A stretch of DNA of 32,832 nt. Origin: Schoenoplectus triqueter. Taxonomy: Eukaryota; Streptophyta; Magnoliopsida; Poales; Cyperaceae. Under the pieces are notes generated by a model. The model was not told the origin of the DNA. It worked only from the letters and a program-made list of their open reading frames with translations, and ran no database searches. Below, piece after piece: positions 23,401 to 32,091 of this stretch. The translations under genes and the position numbers were made by a program. The DNA lies in the NCBI GenBank assembly GCA_964058805.1, contig CAXKVV010001342.1, positions 1 through 32,832 on the forward strand, given 5' to 3'. The first letter of the stretch is position 1. Every line of letters starts with the position of its first letter.

Positions 23401-23770
23401 TGAACACAATCTCATGCCGGTATTTTGCGCATTTAAAGCATGAGAAAATTTTGAAGGAACATTTGGCAGAGCCTGAAGGAGGAACGGATTGATCATCTAG
23501 CAAAATTTTGCCTCCTTCGATCACACAAATGTCGATGAGATCATCTACATCGTAAATTGCATCTTTCAAGTCTGTGATCCACAAGTCGATTTGTGGGTAC
23601 TTCAGCTCGTTTCTCTCTCCAATTATGCCGATCTCATATAATCTCAACATGGTTTTTAGTAGCTTTTGTGCATCTTCTCTCACGCCAAGCATGGCGCAAG
23701 CATCACTGTTCACAAATTCCTCCAAAGAGGCCGTTTGTCGTCTCAGAAAGGCTTCCAAGACTACGGCCAT
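20486..23770 (-). CDS. Intronless CC-NB-ARC-LRR disease-resistance protein
   Basis: A single frame encodes 1094 aa, starting in a good context (GCCATGGCC). Residues 1-150 are an Rx-type coiled-coil domain with an EDVID-like patch (DAIYDVDDLID, 70-80). The NB-ARC follows at about 175-510: P-loop GMAAIGKTT (203-211), kinase-2 FLIVLDDVY (276-284), an RNBS-B-like GRVLIISRD (304-312), GLPI (367-370) and RNBS-D CFLYCSLYP (426-434). Leucine-rich repeats run from about 560 to the end, with an acidic Glu/Gln/Lys insert at about 738-765. Such proteins are cytosolic immune receptors that detect pathogen effectors. Unusual points: the MHD motif position reads PHS (494-496), kinase-2 ends DDVY instead of DDVW, and the glycines normally after GM are AA. 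The ATP-binding Lys209 and the DD pair remain. The frame is intact, so I call it a gene. It resembles the RGA/RPP13-like class, but I cannot assign an orthologue. Confidence 0.93.
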   Translation of the reverse strand: MAVVLEAFLRRQTASLEEFVNSDACAMLGVREDAQKLLKTMLRLYEIGIIGERNELKYPQIDLWITDLKDAIYDVDDLIDICVIEGGKILLDDQSVPPSGSAKCSFKIFSCFKCAKYRHEIVFKIREINNRLKELEEASLSAITTDLLASASPSKGTIANFENFGLDFGYLPVGRQIEKAANELVRSMLKGSKKKVELFGIVGMAAIGKTTLAKKVYNDEIIQENYPIRIWVGAKNLSEIDLLKEIIRGAGGDPGKESATKEELVTSLGSSLTKRFLIVLDDVYKPGIWDTLLKVPLGDGVARGRVLIISRDVNVVKDMNATIHQVEKMDVDDGFELLCTEIFGYFDEDEIGLLKEAGVKIVERCEGLPIAIKAVAGMLRTKERTEVEWEKVLERDSWSSLYRLPEEIPAALYVSYEDLPAYLKQCFLYCSLYPEEYPMNRFHLIRHWIAEGLVTVPNGNMISIEDYAEECYEELIGRNMLQISPHNCHYCLIPHSFLRTLARFFITDESVFLEGDQRLIVSLLKPKRLALSNVEKNSLDDPISMKQQRCLRTILLINSPNVRLVDEMLLQTATSLRILDLSNTGIELLPPSIANLTHLRYLNLDRTKITDLSTLIGYLVNLQTLSLRDCQSLHKLPKTINLLYELRCLCLKGTPITHVPKGIINLTKLNHFDGCLLGHGTDKTEGCTLDELHSLSELRYLHMENLERVKETKPGSFPLNNKPSLRDVYLCWQPKVSIPVEEHEDKQEGEQEGEKQAVVHKEEILKQPVRGWSELSPSPSVEKLVFKHYPEQEFPTWLMTSKLGTSLPNLVYLDLFVCPSCTQIPPLGLLPQLKLLRISGADSIKTIGPEFLNTDASSSSPPPSTLPAFEKLESLSIKQMANLEEWSFGSAETTLVVFRNLRSLEIINCPKLKSLPKDLGAAATSLRSLHVESVHGLSEIRNFPHLTDELVIKDNKGLLRLSDLGSLKNLTVDDCQKLKHVNNLTALKKLSLVYPPSTETFYFEELIIFWSIEFPRWLSNLMKQHYVGPKATNNLKRFELTCSLPLLKSCMEGGKNWQVLQQIPEVRGTTCDGKSYLRYSKNRRIYETNIGSED

Positions 23771-24300
23771 GGCTTCGTACGATCAATTCAGCTTTATCAG
23801 GATTTCTGTTTGTTCTAAATGGACCAGAAAAAATTGCTATCTGTTCTGTGACAAAAGGGCAAAGCAGGGATTTCTGGTAAATGCCATCATGGATTGTTAA
23901 AGAAAAAGGAAACAGAGAATAGCAGAGTATTTTACGAGAAGGTTGGTGATTTGCTTTAATGAAGAATTGCAGAAAGAAATCGCCCTTATTTTTTCAAAAG
24001 ATTTGTTTCTGGAAGGAGAGACGATTCCACGTTTGAATTTGTTACAGGAGAAGTTGTCAGGTCGCTTTCGGCATCTTTTGATTGGAATCGAAGAGCCCAA
24101 AAAATCTTCGTTAAGGATTTGAGGAAAGTGTTTTACTGGCGATGAGAGAAAGGTAGAAGAGAGAGAGAGAGAGAGAGAGAGCGAACAGTTTTTGTTATTG
24201 ATTTGTTATTTGTTAAGATAGGGGCAAGAGAGACGGAGACGGAGCATTATCAGCCATGGTTGTCTCTGTTCTTGACTTTTACTGATTCCTGACACTGGTC
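23771..24300 (-). promoter_or_regulatory. Upstream region of the NLR gene
   Basis: This is the 5' flank of the minus-strand NLR gene. It contains a GA repeat (CT in the transcript sense) at about 24159-24182, a kind of tract common in plant 5' leaders and core promoters. No TATA box was assigned with confidence. Confidence 0.4.
24159..24182. repeat. GA/CT microsatellite
   Basis: About eleven tandem GA units lie about 390 bases upstream of the NLR start codon, probably in its leader or core promoter. The length is likely polymorphic. Confidence 0.85.
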
Positions 24301-25990
24301 GACACCGACAGCTAATTCCATCAGATAAACGCGAATTTTCTTTTTTCGAAACTTTACACTATTGCCATTGGAAACTCGAAGTTACCATTTGCAAATGTAC
24401 TGGAATATTTTTTATTTTTGTAAAGAAGGGCCGCGAAATTGTGATACAAAAGGTGTGTAGTACATTAGCAAAAAGATACGCGTGATTAATAGAATAAAGA
24501 AATTAACATGTTAGATAAAAAAATATATATGTATTTTATATAAAAGAGAAATTTCAACGGATATTGAGAAAAGATCATCTACTTTGGTGGAAATTTAGCA
24601 TGAAATATTTTGTAAATAATGGCATATATTTACAAATTATCATATCCAATGGAAATTAAGTATTTCTATTTATCATGATAAGCTTCAGCTTAGTAAATGT
24701 TGATATATCTCGCACAATACCCGAATAAAGTTATATAAACAAGAAATTACTTCGTTATAAAATAAGCAAATCAGACAATTTTTTTGTAGCAGAAGGCGAT
24801 TGCCCGTCTGAAATTTTCATTGGAAAACAATAAAAAAATTTACAATGTTATATTACATGGAAAGAAAGAGAAATAAATAGAAAAAGCCTTACATGCTACT
24901 AGAAATCTAATAAATTCTACATTGAATTGAATTATACAATCTCCTCTATGTTTGATTCCTATCTATTAAGATCATAATTTGACGATGTTCTTTGCCACAG
25001 CTTGCTTCCGAGTTGGATGTCTATGATGATATTGATTGTTAGTTGGTCTTATATTTTATTTTTCCTCTAAAATATGTGTTGATTTCTTTCTTTTCAGATG
25101 TTTTAACATATGGCTACATATTATTGTCCTATATGTTGATCCATTGCGTGTGCAGCTGTGATGATTCTCAGAAAGTCTAGAATTGAAGATGGTCTTAATG
25201 TACGTGATTTGGTAGTATATCATTCTAAGTGTGTTGTATAGAGACATGACAAAAAGATGTGGTTCGTTGATTATTGTCTACGCATACAATACACATGTAG
25301 TATGGTAAATTTCTTCTCTCTAGATTGTTGTTTGTTAGGAGCTTATGTCGACAGAAAAAAGCATATTTTATTTAATAATGACAATTTTCATGGGAAAGAA
25401 GAGAATCGTGAGATTATACTATTGGATGTATAAGAAATTTGTAAGCTGATTTTGAAAGGAAATATAGTAAAATACAATTTTTATGTAATTTGTATCTCAG
25501 TATAACACAATTATAGATATATTATTTTCATGTTTAAAGGTAACAACTTATTGGTTTTTCTCAATGAACTATTGTAAACACCATTGCAGCTTGTAGGCAT
25601 CTTTTTTCCCCCTTTTTATTGGTCCTCGTCTTTATTTGTGTGAAAAAGCAATTTTGTATTGTTTCAAAATCTTGAAGGGTGAATCTGCAAATATCTTTTA
25701 GTTTGATTGCTTTCCACATTGAAATGAAGTGGGCCAGTTTGCCAGGAAAGCAGTTACCAACTCGTACTAGCTAATGGTGTGAATTACCACTTGAGCCCCT
25801 ATATGCCAGAATAGAATTGCATGAATTCTATCATAAATTGGATTGTCTCAGTTTTCTTGCAAAATCGTTTGGAAACTCGTGCATTTAACCTCAGCAGAAG
25901 ATTCACTTGTGGTTTGCCGTTTCAAATTCATGGCCAAACAAATAACTTCAACAATTACTTAAACTCTTGGGGACCATATTGCAATTTCAC
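24300..25990. other. Intergenic AT-rich DNA
   Basis: I see no supported exon, RNA gene or transposon end here. Open frames are short and of low-complexity composition. Confidence 0.5.
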
Positions 25991-25994
25991 AAGA

Positions 25995-26002
25995 ATATAA
26001 AT
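25995..26002 (+). promoter_or_regulatory. TATA-box-like motif
   Basis: A consensus TATAAATA word is followed about 70 bases later by an ATG (26074) that opens a 71-residue frame. In AT-rich DNA such a word is expected by chance, so the link is weak. Confidence 0.3.
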
Positions 26003-26073
26003 AGGACGAAGAATATTTATTTTATTCTACGAGAAAATTGAAAGCTGGCGTAACAATTTGTAAAAAAGATTTG

Positions 26074-26289
26074 ATGGAAACATCTAGAACTGATCGTGTT
26101 CACCAATTAGTACCAGCTGGAAGTAACTTTTCGTACATTGTATTTATTTTGGTTGTACAATATCATCCTTTTATTTTGTTTATTTTGCTGATATTGTTGT
26201 CAACATTTGTGCTTTTCCAATATGGTTGGATTATCTCCTTTCCAATAGTAATTGGGATCGCAGCCGTCAAAAACATGTTATCATTTTAG
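26074..26289 (+). CDS. Possible small hydrophobic protein, unrecognised
   Basis: From the ATG at 26074 the frame gives 71 aa beginning METSRTDRVHQLVPAG. A long hydrophobic stretch follows, including FILFILLILLSTFVLF, which could span a membrane one or two times. A TATA-like box lies upstream. I recognise no family, and T-rich DNA readily produces hydrophobic frames by chance, so the call is tentative. Confidence 0.2.
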   Translation: METSRTDRVHQLVPAGSNFSYIVFILVVQYHPFILFILLILLSTFVLFQYGWIISFPIVIGIAAVKNMLSF

Positions 26290-26319
26290 ACCGAATTTGC
26301 AAGTATTTGCAAATTTCGC

Positions 26320-26695
26320 GTGGCATTAACAACAGATCGTTCAATTTGACTAGTCAAATTTTCAACAACGGTTAAAAATAACTAAAAAATTTCGAAACCC
26401 AACAAAATAAAATGTAATATATATTAATCCACATCATATACATAAAAGAGTAATGAAATTAGTGTAATTTTTCATACTTCATCAAATGACATGAAAAATT
26501 ACAAAAATAACGATTTAAGATCATTCTATAAAACATCAAATAATATTGAAATTGTATGAAAATTTAAACACAACTAATCAGTTATAAATTCGACATTTTT
26601 GTATATTATTTTTCTTTATTATAAACTTTTTTACATGATTTGAAATACCATTGTCAAATTTATCAACAAATATGCTTGTTAATTGATCCTAAATG
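26320..26695. mobile_element. Possible degraded third fold-back MITE
   Basis: The right side (TTGTTAATTGATCCT, ending about 26691) resembles the terminal repeat of the elements at 1661 and 6655. The left side from about 26335 (GATCGTTCAATTTGACTAG) is a loose inverted partner. The interior has inverted stretches around TTTTTCATAC and GTATGAAAAT. Similarity is low, so it is either an old copy or a coincidence of AT-rich DNA. Confidence 0.33.
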
Positions 26696-26699
26696 TCTA

Positions 26700-27872
26700 A
26701 ATCTTAGCTCCTTTTCTAAAATGGCTTCATGTCTGCATTACATCAAAAAATGGAGCGGACCTGGTTCGGAGAAATGTGATATTAATTAAATAAAGGTTGA
26801 AAGGTAAATATGATATTATTTATTGGTAGACATCGACAGAAAAGTTGAATTGAATAGTATACGTAGCGAAACGGGTCTCACGCGCTTCGGCCCAAAATCC
26901 GAGTAGTTTTGGGTTTTGTGTTATTGTGTAGAATATTTCTTTCTTGCCAGATTAAAAGGAAAAAAAAACGAGTATTTTTTCCGATTAACAAACACACCAA
27001 AATTAATATTTTTTAACTATTCATGGACAAATTCCTGTGGTTCTAAGTTCTAACCTGGCGAGAGCTATTTCTACATGTTTTTTTTACCGCCCTTCAGACT
27101 ACAGAACCATGGAAATGCCCAACCCAAATAATCAGACTACAGAACCATGGAAATGCCCAACCCAAATAAAATGAGGCTGGTGAAAGAACACGTCAAGAAA
27201 ATGAGATCATTGGACTAAATTTCAGAAAATTGATTTTCAAAATAAATCAATTAATAACCTAACACTTCAAAAATGAATCCTCATCCCAAATCAGGAATGT
27301 AAATTTTGGGACCTTTTTCTTTTTTATTCTTTTTAGGAAAGATTCTCTTTCTTTTCTTTTCTTTTTTCTTTTCCTTCTTCCGATTACTGGAAACATTACT
27401 TCCAGCAAATTGTGGGCAAAGCAAAATATGCAACGCGGAAACACTAAATATCTTTATTTCACATAATATTTCATGTGTCAAGGCAAACACAAGCTTCTGC
27501 AGTTAAATTTATAACAACTAAACAAACGCTTAATACTTTATATACTTACACAGTGTATAAGCATCAGAGTATATACTTTCTGCATTACTTCATAAATAAC
27601 AATTAATTAGCACATCACCTAGAAGTAAAAGGTTATTCTTAAGAAGCTACTATAAGAATGAGAACAACCCTAGAGGAAAACAAGGCAACTTATTATTAAC
27701 ACCACACATGTTCTTCAAATGTACTGTTCTTTTTCTTTTTTTGGCTTTAGGCAAATATGTCTCTGAACTAAAAAGGAAATTTATGTTGCTGCATCGGTTC
27801 TAAGAAAATTGTGCAGTGTTAATAATAAGGTCACCTTAGGCTACACAAGAACTTCAAATGGAAAGTGAATTG
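26700..27872. other. Intergenic DNA with a 38-bp tandem duplication
   Basis: No exon is supported. An exact 38-bp tandem duplication lies at 27094-27169, and a long T/C-rich tract lies at about 27310-27380. The right end should include the 3' untranslated region of the minus-strand zinc-ribbon gene. Confidence 0.5.
27094..27169. repeat. Exact two-copy 38-bp tandem duplication
   Basis: The unit starting TCAGACTACAGAACCATGG and ending CCCAAATAA occurs twice, head to tail, at 27094-27131 and 27132-27169, with no mismatch. The identity points to a recent duplication, by slippage or repair. Confidence 0.92.
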
Positions 27873-29212
27873 TTATATCCCAAACCTCTTGGTGCCACAT
27901 TCTGAACAAAATTGTGAAGTCTCTCTCAAATAAGGGGACCCACATTCATCACAGAATTTAGCAGGGTTTGTAGCTTGCACACAAAAGCAGTACATTAACC
28001 CAGAAAATGGGTGTTTTGACTATTTTTCCTTTTTTTATATATATAAATTTGGATTTAATTTTCTTTTTCGCACATTTGCATTTAGACAATGACCAACTAT
28101 TTTTGTGAAAATTAGAAGCAATTTCACTCATCCTGCAAAAGCGCTGTACAGTACTATATATTGAGAGCCCAAATAGAGAAATAATTTCACGCATGCATTT
28201 GCATCACTTGTTTTCAAACTATTATGACCATTTATGTTGAAATAGATGAGAGAATAAAAACAAAAGAATTTGGATGTGTTTTAAAGAAACTACGGAAGGA
28301 TGACACATGAGTTGTTTCTATATCTTAGCCAGCATGCATGACATTTCTCAGTTGGAAGGGATGGGAATGAATGATACTTTTGGCTTGGTAGCAGCTCATC
28401 CTTTTTTTTAATAAAACAATGATTTTGTACTATACTTTTGTTCTTTCTTCACCACTATAATATTGTTACATTAGCAAGAAAAAAAAACTAGAATAATGTT
28501 ACTAATGACAGGGAAATCCTATTTTTTTTGCAGAAAGAGATGACAAAGAAAGAAAGTACCAGATGAATTAACCGGGCAGAAAGATGAGCTGTGGTACTCA
28601 ATTGCACACAAGCTAAGTGTGGGGCCAAGTTATTGATTCCATGCAGTGGATGCTGGTTGAGCCCACTGTCAGAAGAGATGGATGTGCATGGATATTGTGT
28701 GATCATGTACTGCTGATTATGGGAAAGAAGATGCGGTTGCAAATGGTGTACCAGGTGGTACTGGTGCTGTTGCTGTTTTGACTCTGGTGCATGATCATTC
28801 TGCGGCTAAAAATAGAGAAGTTAACACGAGAAGTCAGTAAACAATATATTTTTTAGGGATCAAGTCACTTGAAGCATACAGAAAACAAGCAAATAAATAC
28901 AACAGCAATAACAAAACCTTTTAATCCCAAATAAATCTGCTAGGCTAGAAAACTTGTAAGTAAATAAATACAAAAATAAAAAGATGAATATGCCATGCTA
29001 CCGTCAATTAGAAACTAACAAGCTAAAAAAAGAGAGACCAAATTTATGGATGATCTTTGCATGTTTTCCAAGGGTTAATAATCAAATCAAAGGTTCTTAT
29101 TGTGCTGACACAAAATGGAAGTTGCAAGGCAAAATGTAATGTGTCTTACTTCATTACTTTGGTGGTACTCAGAAGAACTAACCACAAGTGGAGAACTATC
29201 ACTTCCAGATAA

Positions 29213-29295
29213 GGCCCATGGATGGATTTAATATTATAAACAAACGGAAAATTAAAGGATCAAGCAAAAAATTTACTTCAGGCCCATGGATGGAT
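29213..29295. repeat. 15-bp direct repeats bounding a 68-bp exonic insert
   Basis: GGCCCATGGATGGAT occurs at 29213-29227 and again at 29281-29295. Removing one copy plus the 53 bases between would join the zinc-ribbon coding frame (HPWA to LSGSDSS). As it stands the insert adds an in-frame TGA straight after HPWA. No inverted ends are seen in the 53 bases. Confidence 0.7.
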
Positions 29296-30648
29296 GTTAA
29301 GTAGAGGTTGAGATGGGGACAGTCGATGCTTATGCCTTGGTGAATAATACTTGTAATCTCTTGTGGTTACAGCAACCTCACATCGACCTGTCAAGCGCTT
29401 GAACCTTTAAATAGAAAAAATATATTAGCACGTCAAAAGTATACTCCCAAATTAAGCCCATTCTATTCCAGTGAATGCAAATTATATACAAAATTCTCAT
29501 TCCTGAAATTATCATCCACAAATTTTAGGTCATTTGCAAATACCATGAAACTGTGAAATAAAAAAAATTAGAAAAAGAATTGATAAAATACTGAAGAATT
29601 TTAACACAAGTTCAATAGGACCAGTACTTGATATCAAGCTAAATTTGACTTTCAGGTAAAAGCTTCAGCGACGAAGCAAAATCATTTCATATTTAATTGA
29701 CTACACATTTTTATCAGAAATTACATGTTAGCATTATTTAAGCAAAGTATATTAATATCATTTCACAGTTGCATATATCATTGCATGTTGGGTACTACAG
29801 TGAGAAGTCGTGTAAAAAAAGAATCTTTTTGCCCATAAAATTATACAAAATAAAGGAAATTGACATTTCAATAGCCTCTTAAGCCTACCACTCAGCATCT
29901 TCCATTGACATTGTGGTTGGTTTCTCAACAATAGCCAGCCCATTTATTACCACAAACCGCACCCTCTTTTCTTCTTGGACAAGTACAAGATCTGGAAAGC
30001 GGGTTCACGTTGCATGAGATGTAGCAAGCTCCCTTCTGCTAAAGCTTATTAGGCCTACAATACCAAAGCATGATAGAAAATTACAACATATCAATAGTTA
30101 AACACAAATAAGATAAAACCGATATATTTTTACACTTCCATCCTACAAAACTTGACAAACTCTTAAGTCTTAACATATAAATCATGCAAAACGTCCTATT
30201 TTTCCTTTTAATCTATAGTCTTAAACTCATAATACATAAATTGAAAAAATGGAACAATTTTGATGATAACAAAAATAGCATTTTATGTGTTTTGCAGAGA
30301 TATATACTGCAATGCTTATTAAGGGATATCTACATGATGTTTTGGTCCTGCAGCACATAGTTACAGAGAAAACAAAAATAGAGGGAGAGTTGTTTTCCAA
30401 ACAATTTTTAAGCCATGGTTTTGGGACTTCACCAAAGCTTTTGGACAAAAGACTACAATCCAACTATATTTTGTAGTAAATAAAAGGCAAGACAGCACAT
30501 ATAATGATATAAATACCTTTTTTGGGGAACTTACTGACGAGCTTCCTGTGCAAACCCCCAGCTGCTTCAAGAGCAACCCCTACAGTTGCCTTCCGAGTAA
30601 CATTCAATGCCCCGAGACGGGCATTAACATAATTTACTAAATTCTCAT

Positions 30649-30777
30649 GGGTCCGTTTGGCAAATCAAAGAATAGCTTTGGAATAGTGGTGATTTTGGAA
30701 GAGTGATAAAATAGTATTTTTTTTGGAAGGTAGAAGAGTTATATTTTTGAAGAGTGAAAATATCGTTTGGATCACCC
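30649..30777. mobile_element. 129-bp MITE-like insertion inside an exon
   Basis: The insert begins GGGTCCGTTTGGCAAATC and ends CGTTTGGATCACCC. It is flanked by exact 6-bp repeats, TCTCAT, at 30643-30648 and 30778-30783. The ends share only GGGT/ACCC as an inverted repeat, so the transposon class is uncertain; an 8-bp hAT-type duplication with two changed bases is also possible. Deleting the insert and one 6-bp copy rejoins the zinc-ribbon gene frame as EARYENLVNYVNARLG, which strongly supports a true insertion. Confidence 0.75.
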
Positions 30778-30919
30778 TCTCATACCGGGCTTCACATGAC
30801 TTTCTTTTATCGGCCTTTTCATGGGCCTGGTTATAGTCAATTTCTTGCGACTCACCCACCTCAATCAAATGTTGTTTTTTGAAGTGATCAATAATTAAGT
30901 CCAAGAACTTCACGTAAAC

Positions 30920-32016
30920 ATTCTCAATGATTCAAGAACATAATAATTATATTTTAAATTAATAAGGAAAATCACTGAGAATAAATTTACATATTTTTAG
31001 TGAATTTATGCATTAAAATAATGCTACAAATTAAATAAAATTCGAATAAACTGAATATTATTTTAATATATTTATATTCATTTTTTTCAACATTATTTTC
31101 GTTATAAAGACTTGAGAACATGTTGATTAAAATATAACGAATAGGAGATATCATTCAAAATATTTTTTTTATAATTTGATAATTTTATGGGTAAAAATGA
31201 GGCTACAAATTGTACCAAACTAGAATAACTAAAAACTGTTTTAATGCATTTATGTTAATTATTCAACGTATTTGTATCATAAATATTCGAGAACATAGTG
31301 ACTATAATGTAAATAAATAGTGGACATCAATCAATTTTTTTTTGTATTTTGATGATTTTATGTGTTGAAAATAAGACTACAAATGATATAAAATTCGAAT
31401 AAATAGAACACAGTTTTAATGCAATCATTCAATGTTATTCGTGTCATAATGGTCGTGATTATGATGTGAATGAATATGAGATATAATTCAAAATAAATTT
31501 ATATATTTTAGAGATTTTATGTGTTGAACCGAGGCTACAAATGATACAAACTCGAATAAATTGAATATTATTTTAATGTATTTGTAATAATCATTCAATA
31601 TTATTCATGTCATAAAGATTCAAAAAAAATAATGATTTTATGTAAATGAATAGGGGACCTCATTCTATATAATTTTGTATATTTTGATGATTTTATGTAT
31701 TGAAATAAGGTTACAAATGATACAAAATACGAATAAACTTAATACTATTTTAATGTATTTATATTCATTTTTCAACACTATTTATATCATAAAAGTTCGA
31801 GAACACAATGATTAACATATAACCAAACAAGTGACACCACTAAAAATAAATTTATGTATTTGTGTTGAAATAAGACAATGAATGATATAAATCTTAAATA
31901 AAGTGAACATCATTTTAATACAATTATATTAATCATTCAATGTTATTAATGTCATAAATATTCGAGAACATAATAATTATAATATAAATGAACAACAATC
32001 ATCATTCAAAATAAAT
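30920..32016. repeat. Satellite-like tandem array, units about 160-180 bp
   Basis: About six diverged head-to-tail units are visible. The marker word GCTACAAAT, or a variant, recurs at 31023, 31202, 31375, 31534, 31710 and 31874, giving spacings of 179, 173, 159, 176 and 164 bases. Other shared words in each unit include ATTCGAATAAA, TTTTAATGTATTT, TTCGAGAACATA and CATTCAAAATAAATTTA. The array is very AT-rich and has no coding capacity. It directly abuts the upstream-most readable exon of the zinc-ribbon gene. Confidence 0.85.
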
Positions 32017-32091
32017 TAATTGCTGAGGAGATTGAACTTCCACTTGAGATTCTGTGGAGTGTGGACTTTAGGTGGGAGAAGAACATCCGGT

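Larger units (their letters stand above)
27873..30922 (-). pseudogene. Zinc-ribbon protein gene of unknown function, interrupted by two insertions
   Basis: Readable exons in transcript order are about 30922-30535, 29991-29889, 29404-29150, 28805-28560 and 27973-27873. Most junctions are GT-AG with matching phase. Segments include NARLGALNVTRKATVGVALE, KRVRFVVINGLAIVEKPTTM, SMEDAEWFKRLTGRCEVAV and a His/Gln-rich stretch (about 28700-28800). The C-terminal zinc ribbon has two CxxC pairs (FCDECG and FCSECG) and ends FGI. I do not recognise the family. Two breaks are seen. A 129-bp MITE-like insert (30649-30777) adds an in-frame stop, and removing it with one 6-bp repeat restores the frame. A 68-bp insert near 29213-29280 also brings a stop. 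The splice between the last two exons does not keep phase with the best donor. N-terminal exons are missing: the tandem array starts where they would lie. It may be a pseudogene, or splicing may rescue part of it. Confidence 0.6.

Noticed and set aside
31990..32091. Short plus-strand frame reading EEIELPLEILWSVDFRWEKN
   Set aside because: It looks protein-like but is only about 28 codons, lies between the array and the CACTA end, and has no neighbouring exon.
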